Shown here piece by piece: positions 1-8,617 of a stretch of 64,000 nucleotides of DNA. Numbering within the stretch: position 1 is the first letter of the stretch; each line of letters starts with the position of its first letter. Origin of the DNA: Sabellastarte sp. h YS-2021. Its lineage: Eukaryota > Annelida > Polychaeta > Sabellida > Sabellidae. The notes below the pieces were generated by a model. That model was not told the origin of the DNA. It did no database searches and saw only the letters and a program-made list of their open reading frames with translations. The stretch lies in the NCBI GenBank assembly GCA_964017235.1, contig OZ024928.1, positions 150,808,881 through 150,872,880 of the forward strand, written 5' to 3'. Position numbers and translations under genes: made by a program.

Positions 1-222
1 TGTTATACCTCTGCTTGCTGAGTTTTTAACTTTTTAAAATGAAACTGGTTAAACGCCGGTTAAACATATTCAAGTAGACAAAATGGACACTTTAAGTGAG
101 CTTTAAGTCCCAATATTAATGAAATTATATCCGTATGTAGTAAAACTAGGGGATTTTTAACCCTCAACTAGCCCAGTTTTATTCAACTTGCCTCAGTTAA
201 TTTTGACACAGCTCCTACAGTT

Positions 223-570
223 ATGAACTCATTTCAGTTGATAATCACATACTTAAAATTCTCAATTCTTTTTGTATTTGAGTACCCCTTTTATATAGAT
301 TGTTTGTTTACCATTTATGCTGTAGCACTCCATCTCTTTGAGAGAACATGTAAACTGTGTAAAAAAGATGTAGAAGATGAGATACATTTTGTTTGTGTTT
401 GTCCAGCTTTAGAGCTGATTCGTATGAAATATTTCAAAATTTTAAATATAGATAAATCTGAATTATTAATAGATCAATTATCAAGGGTATTAACTCATAT
501 GAATGTCAATATGGTTATTAATTTTATTTTTGATTTGTGGCAAGAAAGAAAAAGTAAATTATATTGGTAA
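223..570 (+). pseudogene. captured LINE reverse-transcriptase C-terminal tail
   Basis: This 115-codon open frame contains TCKLCKKDVEDEIHFVCVCP, a C-x2-C-x8-H-x4-C zinc-knuckle arrangement typical of the extreme C-terminus of many animal LINE reverse transcriptases. The first ~28 codons belong to the host repeat; the LINE part starts near 308. Downstream, to about 760, the DNA ends in a short repeated AATAAACTA tail of the kind that closes a LINE 3' end. A near-identical segment is at 35787-36134 in copy E. It is a fragment carried inside a Helitron-like element and not a working gene. Confidence 0.55.
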
Positions 571-923
571 TTTTTATGTATTGAATTGCTGTCTTTATTT
601 ACTGTATCTTACCTCAAAATATGTTTGCTCTGTTTGTTATTAACTCTCTATTTAAAGTGACTTATAAGCCCATATAGGGCTGGGTATTACTTCAATAGTT
701 TTTGTATAATCCTTGTCAACATAATACATGTCACTATAATAAACTAATAAACTAAACTAAGTCCCAACCCACATCCCCCACCCGGATTCCCCCCACCCAC
801 CTCTGGGACCTCCAGCTATATTGAGTGACACTAAATAAACAAAGGTATTTAATGATATCAGATGAGAAACAAAGACCTCAATGGGGTTGCAGATCTTGTG
901 TAATAGTGAGAGAGGTGTGGAGA

Positions 924-958
924 AGGGGAGAGGGGTGGGGGTGGGAGGTGGTGGGCTT
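924..958 (+). repeat. G-rich tract conserved in all family-1 copies
   Basis: Four G-runs (4, 4, 5 and 3 G) separated by 1-3 bases fit the simple quadruplex pattern. A C-rich tract lies about 150 bp upstream (769-802). The same tract is at about 17072-17092, 20618-20638, 36827-36847 and 38203-38223 in the other copies. Confidence 0.6.
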
Positions 959-1259
959 CATTACATATAACACAAAGGGGAGTCAGAACAGAGATTGTGT
1001 CACATATTTAGGTTGCATATATATGGACCACATATATAGGTATAGAGGAAATGAATAACTGAAAACAATTTGCAAATTCTAAAAATAATATAATAAAATA
1101 ATATAAATAATTTTTTTTTAAATAATATTTTATTTGTGAACAAATATAGAAACAGATATGCGCTTTTGGGATTATGAATTTTAGAATGGACATTGAATCA
1201 TCAATCATTTAAATACTTTGAAGGAAGATTGAAAAGTATGATGAGTTGAGTTAAAAATA

Positions 1260-2254
1260 CGGAGTGGCTGCTGATCCGTGTTTCGCGGTTCAATAGTTTA
1301 ATGGTCTGTTGGTCCGTGTAGTTTATAAACACTTACAGTTCCGTGAATTATGAGAAATAATGGCAGGAAAATGCCAAACACAACCACTGTGATAAGTTTC
1401 ACACACAAGAAGATTTGAAATATTACATGACTGTAAACTCACAACACTGTCACTTTCGCTTGAGCTGATAATTGCAATTAGCAGCCGGTTATATCAATGG
1501 AAGGGGCATTACACTGAGGATGATGGCATGTCATTTTTAAAAGTGTTAATAATTCCACTCATCAGTCTAAGGAAAAACTTCAGTTGGAAATTTCAAATGG
1601 ATTTTGAGCCTATCTGACTGCCTGCTGTTAAAAACCATAAATCTGTCAGTCCTTGTGTTCACGTTTATTTTGAAAGTAGACTTATGTGTACTTTGTAGTG
1701 TCTGAAAGTTGGCAGATAATATAAGTCCCAGTTTCACCTATGCATGTAATGTGAAGTATATGTTACTTCTGTGTCCCAGCCTTGTCCCAGGTGTTAATGT
1801 ATAGTATAGACACAACTGGTTAATTGCATTATAATTATTTTTCATAATGTTCTCATATATTTATGTAGCTTAGCTAGCTGATGAGTCTCCCAGACAGGAA
1901 AGGCCTCTGATACAATTTACATTATGGCAAAAATATTTCGTGTTTGCATTCTGGTTTAGACAGCCTAGAAGGCAGGGCTAGCCTACATGTGTTTTTAAAG
2001 TAAATATTGTGGTCATATTCCCCGGTTGTAAATAAAAGTCAGTTGTACAGAGTGCTATTTTTCGTAAGATATACAGGGAGTGCTTTTGTGTTTCAGTGTA
2101 TATCATCAATTAAAATAGTTACAGTTATTGCTGTTTCTGTCACTATTTACTCAAAATCACGGATATATTAGCACTATTCAACCGTGAAAACACTACACTG
2201 ATCGATAGACTGGTAAGCTATTGAACCGTGACACACGGATCCATAGCCACAGCG
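1260..2254. mobile_element. 995-bp TIR element (MITE-like) with 9-bp target duplication
   Basis: The ends are imperfect inverted repeats of about 45 bp: the left starts CGGAGTGGCTGCTGATCCGT and the right, inverted, starts CGCTGTGGCTATGGATCCGT. TTAAAAATA is present on both sides (1251-1259 and 2255-2263), whereas the other family-1 copies have it once at this place. That is a 9-bp target-site duplication. No long ORF is inside, so the element is non-autonomous. A 9-bp duplication suits Mutator-like elements among others; the superfamily is not settled. Confidence 0.7.
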
Positions 2255-2805
2255 TTAAAAATAATATTTTATTTGTCAACAAATATAGAAACAGATATGC
2301 TCTTTTGGGATTATTATTTTAGAATGGACATTCAATCATCAATCATTTAAATACTTTGAAAATAGGTTTAGAGTTATCATTACAGGAAGATTGAAAATAT
2401 AATTTGAGTTATGTATTCGGCGTCTGGGGATACACCATCTTCCTTGGAAGATATAAACAGAGTAGATTGATGTGCTGAAGTTCATATAATAATGGGTAAT
2501 TATGTTTTTAAAAATTCCCGATCAAAACCTGTGGCGTGAGTGATGACCTGTCTGGGGATATGTTGGCGCCGAGTTGGCCCAATCTAGTTTTGTAACAGTT
2601 TCAACAAGATAAGATCTTTTGGAAATAGTACTAATGCATAGACATGCACTATCATTATCATTTTATAGCAATTTATGGTTGTAATAAGTCCTTCATATGA
2701 AATCAGATGCTCTGCTCTAGAGAGCTTTAATCTCTAATCAGATCAATAAACCTATCAATAGTAGATCTGACATAATTATTTCCTGATGATTTCCTTTCTC
2801 CCTAG

Positions 2806-2863
2806 GAATTACCAGCTGTCGATTTTGACTGGAAAACAAGTGGTCTGACAAATCCGTTAGATG
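2806..2863 (+). CDS. AFTPH: aftiphilin-like protein, internal exon
   Basis: This 58-bp exon lies between a pyrimidine-rich acceptor (ttctccctAG) and a donor (GTGAGT). It encodes ELPAVDFDWKTSGLTNPLD plus one base, so the following intron is phase 1. The FDW-x2-SGL-TNPLD signature resembles the clathrin-binding C-terminal region of aftiphilin, a cytosolic partner of clathrin adaptors (AP-1/AP-2) in vesicle traffic. The acidic/aromatic DFDW string could also act as an adaptor-ear ligand; that is inference. The phase matches the exon at 4207. Upstream exons are outside the window. The family call comes from memory of the motif and not from a search. Confidence 0.65.
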
Positions 2864-4206
2864 GTGAGTTTGCTTTTATTCTGGTATAGAGTGTCATCAG
2901 GTGACTTAACTATAGAGTGAGCAGCATGTACATTATATAATGTGTGTGGCAGTTGAATAATAGAATTGTGTGCTTATAGAATTTACAGGCTTGGGTGTGC
3001 TTTAATTACTGAAAACTGCTTTCTTCAGTGGTGTGAATCTCACTTCAGAAACTGATAAAAACAGTTGAAAATAATAATGTAGTACAACTAACTCTTAATC
3101 AACTTTATGGAACTCAAAAACAACACATTAAATTCCCTTCCCAACTCGATTCCTGGGCATTCAAAATGCAAGCATTCATATTTTTACTCATAAAAATTAA
3201 TGTTTAAGTGATCTAATTATAGTGAAACGTTTATCTTGTAGAGTTGGTAACATGTCAGCACAATGTACTTGTTGAAATTAAATGAAAGTTTCCAATCAAT
3301 TCTTCTTACCTTTGGATACAAGTACAGTGGTCATTTAATGCACTGTTGTAAAAGTCCTGTGCTAGTGTCATTTGTTATGTTGTTTGTCCAGAAATTACAT
3401 ATTAAACACATTCACTGTAACGCATGTACAATAATGTTAACTAAACTTTTATAACAATATAAAATGTATATTATTGTGCAGTCTTGTGTACTTGTTTATC
3501 TGTGTAAATGCTAATATTGATAGTGCAAGATCAATAATGAATATTAAAGTAACAGAAGTTTTTTTTCTCACTTAGTCACTGACATCAGTAAAGTTGCCCC
3601 CACTGCATATTTGCACTACAAAGTTGTTTTTCATGATGTTCACTGAAACATTTCTCTGTAATAAGTGTTGCTGGGAATGTTTTATGCCTCGTACTCCTGT
3701 TTGGTAATTTGTCAAGATGGCATAATTAATTAAACCAAACCATTAACATTAAAGGGTTTGAGTGACAAGTGAAAATGAGCCATGTGATTCAGAACAGCAA
3801 GAAAGCCAAAATAAATCAATACACTAATAGTTAATGCAGTGGAACTTCCATTATTATCCAACCAAATAGTTAATTTCATAAACTGTTTAGATATTACACT
3901 AAAAACCCTCCCCCGTGTATTCTACACACTTTCTGTTATCCAAACTCACCCTCTCAACATGGTCAGAAAATGGAAGTTTTACTGTGTTTTACTTAAGTGA
4001 TCTATTGTTCCAGCAGTTAATGAGAAAGTGATAACTTTGCCTTGTTTTAGCAAGCTTTGGGTGTATTGATGACAACCTAATTATACTAATACTATTACTG
4101 AGTAGTGAGCAGAGTAAGCTAACTTTGTGACCTCTGTCTCAGGTCTTCAAATTAGATGCTAACTTAGTGCTTTTCTATAATATTTCACTGTGTCTGTCCT
4201 TCATAG
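2864..4206 (+). other. host intron, AT-rich, no recognised element
   Basis: This intron (GTGAGT...TTCATAG) of 1,343 bp joins two phase-matched exons. No transposon end, RNA gene or convincing ORF was recognised in it. Confidence 0.6.
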
Positions 4207-4278
4207 CTCACAGCACTGTGCCCTTGGATCTTGATTTCTTTGTCGATAATGACAAAGGGAGTTCTGGTATTTCCAAAG
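4207..4278 (+). CDS. AFTPH: aftiphilin-like protein, internal exon
   Basis: This 72-bp exon lies between acceptor CATAG and donor GTGGGT. With the base left over from the previous exon it encodes A-HSTVPLDLDFFVDNDKG and continues SSGISK, ending with one base (phase 1). The LDLDFF stretch directly after NPLD fits the aftiphilin C-terminal region. The next matching exon is 18.4 kb away, across an intron filled with a DIRS element, Helitron-like elements and a satellite array. The exon is supported by exact phase on both sides. Confidence 0.65.
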
Positions 4279-4480
4279 GTGGGTGTCTCTTGCAACTATA
4301 TAGTAGTATTTTGCATGTGTATCATCATCTAGCTTTTAGCAATGTGGTGTCTGTCTTTATTTTTTTCTGTGAACTTTTCTACAGATGTCAGACTTTAGCC
4401 ATCTTGTGTACTTTTGCTTTAGTGTTCCTGATGTGGTGATTTATGCTTTTATTTGTCCATTATAATTTGAATGCAATTTC

Positions 4481-4495
4481 TTTTTTTTTTTTTTT

Positions 4496-4546
<51 letters not shown>
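4481..4546 (+). repeat. T25-G41 double homopolymer
   Basis: Twenty-five T are followed directly by forty-one G in the host intron, then a purine-rich tail. Such a run is rare and could be a real G-rich tract or an assembly or base-calling artefact, since its length cannot be resolved reliably by most sequencing. Confidence 0.9.
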
Positions 4547-4547
<1 letters not shown>

Positions 4548-5164
4548 GGGGAGGAAGTTACTTTGCAGAAATTGTGTTGGAGTATTTGTAGTACCTTCAC
4601 TCATTGCATGATTCAGTTCTTAAAACTCACTGAAGATAACTCTTTCCAAAGTGTAACTGATTTATATTAGCTAAGAATCAGTCACAAACCTGTCCACATG
4701 CATTCAAAAGTAACAAATAAATTTGTAAACAGACCTGTAATGACCTCGTCAGACGTTCTGTATACAGAAGAATGTTCTCCTTACAAAAGCGGCAGCACTG
4801 CAGGAATTCCAGTTGAAGACCTGCCGATTATCTGATTTAATACTACTAGACCTAAAAGTTGTTGCTTTGGGCAATTATTCACAAACATAGATCAGTGACA
4901 ATCAGACCAAATTTGAGCAGAAAGATTGAATTTTGATCAGATTTAGGATCACCTCAAGTTGATATTCCTGAAACATTTGATCTGAATTTTTGATTAACTT
5001 TGATATATGCAATTTAATGGATTAATTTTTTTAATCAGAATGGATAAAAATGGCTAAAAATTGGAAAGGCACATTTTTCAAAATGTAAGAACATCGGGGT
5101 GCCTGATGGGGAAACCTGTATTTGGGGTTTAAAATAGTATTGTTTAACATTGTAGAAATGTTGT

Positions 5165-5296
5165 ATGAAGTGATACTTTGGTACTGGAATTGGTAACAGT
5201 ATGGAATGATAATTTTTAATTGGATTTTGGTGTTGCGTCTTAGAGCCTGCCTGGGAGAGATTAAGTGCCATAAAAGTTCAGAATAGAATAGAATAG
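5165..5296 (+). mobile_element. LINE 3'-tail remnant
   Basis: The segment matches the 3' end of the LINE at 27608-30263: both carry a 'gtactgga-ttgg-aac' string, then TTTTGGTGTTGCG, a 'gagagattaag' string, and finish in a short GAATA-type repeat. Only the 3' UTR is present, as expected for heavy 5' truncation in target-primed insertion or for a derived SINE. Confidence 0.6.
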
Positions 5297-5444
5297 TTCT
5301 TGAGATAGTTCTTAATAAATAGTGATTGAAGTGTTACTCATGCTTAAATTTTCTTCAAATTCAATCATTTATTATAGTGTAGTTTTAGTTTATTGTTTTA
5401 CATGATGCCTAGTAACTTTGTATCAGTTACATTGTGATAGTTAG

Positions 5445-5600
5445 AAGGGCCGAGGAAACCAGTACATACAATAGGTCAAGGTTCTGTTCTGTAAACCACC
5501 GACTTACACTTTCATCTGAGGTCAGTCTGGAATTTGAAATCCACTCTCAGAGGTAGTAGGCAAATGTGTTACCACTGTGTCACCGTGGCCCCCTTTAATT
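5445..5600 (-). mobile_element. tRNA-derived SINE-like repeat
   Basis: Read on the minus strand, it has an A-box-like string (CACAGTGGTAACACA) followed about 40 bp later by a degenerate B box (GGATTTCAAATTCC), at tRNA-like spacing. It is decayed, and full limits were not found. Confidence 0.45.
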
Positions 5601-6179
5601 ATTCTGCAAGCTTGTTTTTAAATCAAGTGTAGATAATATGTGCAGATAATTTAGGTGTAAAATTCATGTAGTGTTTGTATCACAATCTATAAAACACAAT
5701 ATAAAAGCTTGGAAATTCTGCGTTTATGGTAAAATTACAAGTGTTATATATTAACATGTGCTTGGATTAAGGCTTATTTACAACATAAAAAATGCACGTT
5801 TCATGATAAAATTAATTATGTATTTTTGAATTGTCAAATTACATTTTTATGTCCGCTGACATTATATTGTCACTCTGCGGTGTCCGCGTATATGTCCGCG
5901 TATGCATGAACATCTTCTCCAATGAAACTACAAGGCCCAGAGACATGCTGTAATTTTAAAAGATATCTATAGAAGGTGATAAATCGTAAAATGCATGCAG
6001 ATCTGTTTGTTCTTCTGTTCCCAGAGCCGTAAGAAGTGGGATACCCCCACCCAAAGTGTGAAAATTTCAACACTTTAGCGCAATTTTCTCATTGACTATT
6101 GAAGGGATTTCACTCCTATCTTGCATATATATACTAGGCTACAGGTTGATTCCCTTTTATGAGTATAAGACTTGGATCT
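5601..6179. other. intronic DNA without recognised features
   Basis: No ORF, transposon end or RNA gene was recognised. A short repeat of 'gtccgcgtat' occurs at about 5880-5903. Confidence 0.5.
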
Positions 6180-6668
6180 TTTTCAATTATTTTTTCATGA
6201 AATTTTAAAATATTTTTTTCTACTTTAAAATTCATGAAATCATGCACTAAACCACTTATAACTTGAAAAGTATTGCATTTAGAGCATTTTACTAAAATAT
6301 GTTATTCAACTACTTTTCCCATACCTACAACTTGGTGAGTAACTAGGATGTCTATCCCCATAGCTAGGTGAGTAATAGCTACTTTTTGACTTTTCAGTAA
6401 CTTCTATAATGAGTAAAATCACTTGTAGATTTAAAACTATTGCATTTAGAGAATTTTGTATCAATATGTTATTCAGCTACTTTGGGGTCAACTATAACAT
6501 AGCATAGATCAGCAATAGCTACTTTCAGCTTATCAGTATTGAGTAAATCAGTTGTAACTTGAAAACTATTGCGTTTAGAGTATTTTCTTTAAATACCGAT
6601 ATGTTGTTCACCTACTTTCCAGATAGTGAAATTGCATACCTGTTTCCATTGCATAGTTGAGCAATAGC
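6180..6668 (+). repeat. satellite-like array of ~155-bp units, left part
   Basis: About three diverged units carry the strings 'actattgcatttagag', 'gttattca.ctacttt' and 'gcaatagctactttcag'. The array continues at 12447-13775 and is split by the DIRS element. Confidence 0.8.
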
Positions 6669-6687
6669 AATTTTATAGCGAAATACC

Positions 6688-6859
6688 CTTACCATTTCCT
6701 AACAGTAGCTATTTGTTGGAGCCATCCAACCCAATGGCCAACGCAGAGATGCGATTTTAAGGTTTACTCACAACCTTAACCAAGCCATTGGGTTACAGTA
6801 GTCCGTCCTCCCGCCAAAGAGGTCACATGACTACATTGTTTACCTCATTATTTTTGTTG
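6688..6859 (+). repeat. DIRS element 1, left inverted terminal repeat
   Basis: These 172 bp starting CTTACCATTTCCTAACAGTAG are the reverse complement of 12235-12406, with no mismatch seen by eye. The unique left extension 6669-6687 (AATTTTATAGCG...) lies outside it. Confidence 0.92.
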
Positions 6860-6947
6860 GCCATCAACAGTAGAGACGTGTTTTGGTAATCTTTGGAAGT
6901 TTAAAGTTTTCAGGGATTATTTCATTTTTTATTGAGATTTTTGAATC

Positions 6948-8617
6948 ATGGCGAATAATAAAGATTCATCAGATTCTATATCTAAGAAATCCAGTTTCTG
7001 TGGACATCTTATGTTTGGTTTTGATAACCACAGATATTGCTACAAATGTCGTGAAGCTAGCAAGGGTGATGACCTTTGTACTCTTAAGAAGGATTGCCTT
7101 CTGTGTGTTGCTTTGTCGGAAGATCAAAAGCGAAAACTCACTGAAAAACTGTCAAAAGGTAAGAAATCTTTGAAGGAATCTACCTTGCAAAAAGGAAAGG
7201 ACAAGATAGATGACTCCATATTGGATGAAGAAGACAGTTCGGTAGGAATGTCTTCTCATTCTGTGGTCGCTGGCCAGACGTCAGGTTCAAATAGCCAGGC
7301 GTTGGCAGCGATCCTCTCACAACTTACAACCCTAACAAATAGAATTGCTGCTATTGAAAACAAGGATTCCCCTGTAGAGGCGGACATCTTGGTTGCTAAC
7401 GAAGCTGTGGGAAGGGCGAGTTCCCAATGCAAGAAGAGATCTACGTCTAGTACACAGTCTTCCGAAGAGATTCATTCAAAACGCCATGCGGAGGAAAATC
7501 CCTCTACGTCTGTGATAGACAATCGATTTTCCATACCTTCTAAAAAAGCGAGGGTGGAGTTGTCAGATGACGGGGAATATGATTCCTCTCAGGAAGAAAA
7601 ACAGCCAGTTCCTTCATATTCAGACACACTTTTCGCTATTAAAAAGTGGTTGGATATTGCAATAACTGAGACTGACACTATTATTGCCCCATCTGTGTTT
7701 TCACAAGCTTCTAAGCTGAAAATATGTGTAGTTTGTGGGATTTCAAGGAATATGAGGCTTCGGGTGTTTCAAAGGAACATGATTCTTTGAAAACCAAGTC
7801 TTCAAGGAGAAATCCTTTGCCTAGAGGTCAATTTTTGAATTTTGAAAGACCACCTATGAAGTGGTACAACATCTCACCTCAGCCTCATGCAGTAGTAGCT
7901 CCCAAGTTACAAGATGCATTCAGAAACATTACTTCTTCACAGTTTCAGATGCCATCTGCCATTTCAACTCCTTGGAAGCAGTTTACTCTCTGGGAAACTG
8001 TTAATAGAGAAAACATCAATGTTCTTAACCACATTTTTTGGTTCAATTCTGCAAATTGCAAAGCCACAGAGGAGATGGAGAAACAATTTGCTATCTTAAA
8101 ATCAGCTGAGAATGAAACTGACTTTAATAATGCTCTGGAATATGTCCAGGAGTGTCTTCAGTTACAGTCATCAGTGAATCAGTCTTTGGGGAAATCCTTA
8201 GATTCTTTGCTTGGCAGTTCCATGACCATGGCATCAAACATGTTGTTGAGTAGGAGGGATAATTACTTGAAAAGCTGTTCCAAGGATGTCACTGAGGATG
8301 ACATTAGTAAGCTTAGGAATGCTCCTTTCACTTCAAATGAGGTTTTTCCTGTAGATACTCTCTCTGAAGTTCAGAAGAACTTTATTCAGTGGTCCCATGT
8401 GAATAGGGAGTCCAGGGGTAGAGATTCTAGGAAGGAGCATACGGCTAGACATGAGGAGAAAAGAGATAGCAGGTCTCAGAATAGATCTTTTCGACCCTAC
8501 CATGAAAACTCTTCAACAACATCAGCAAGAAGCAATAGCTCTTCTGCAACTGGAAACAGAGGAAGGGGTTCCTACTCCTCTAGGCCTTTCAGAGGCAGGG
8601 GTGGCAGAAGGAAGTGA
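6948..8617 (+). pseudogene. DIRS element 1 Gag-like protein (frameshifted)
   Basis: This is the putative nucleocapsid-like first ORF of the element. Residues 18-53 hold a Cys/His cluster, CGH-x7-H-x2-C-x2-C-x9-C-x5-C-x2-C, also present in elements 2 and 3 and likely to bind zinc. A Ser/Lys-rich linker follows. Near 7725-7790 the open frame moves from frame 3 to frame 2 (at a tATGTGTAGTTTGTGGG stretch). The second part (7724-8617) has a helical region and ends in an Arg/Gly-rich RNA-binding-type tail (RGRGSYSSRPFRGRGGRRK). The shift could be a mutation or, less likely, programmed. The ATG at 6948 lies 88 bp inside the ITR end. A TGA at 8615 separates this frame from the recombinase frame. Confidence 0.75.

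Larger units (their letters stand above)
1..2587 (+). mobile_element. Helitron-like family 1, copy A (left end outside window)
   Basis: This is the right-hand part of the same repeat as the copies at 14460, 18013, 31535 and 33403. It ends with GTCTGGGGATAT, the inverse of the family's 5' terminal motif, then a bulged hairpin (TTGGcGCC / GGCCCAA) and the terminal CTAG at 2584-2587, followed by TT. It keeps a LINE-derived segment (about 308-760) that copies B, C and D have lost, and it is interrupted by a 995-bp TIR element at 1260-2254. No Rep/helicase coding was seen, so the copy is non-autonomous. The Helitron-like assignment rests on end structure and target-site behaviour, not on a transposase. 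Confidence 0.7.

Noticed and set aside
1008-1208. 66-67-codon minus-strand ORF (MIDDSMSILKF...) found in copies A, C, D and E
   Set aside because: AT-rich non-coding part of the family-1 repeat; copy B has lost the frame, and no protein family is recognised.
4443-4670. ORF encoding poly-Phe/poly-Gly
   Set aside because: Direct translation of the T25-G41 tract.
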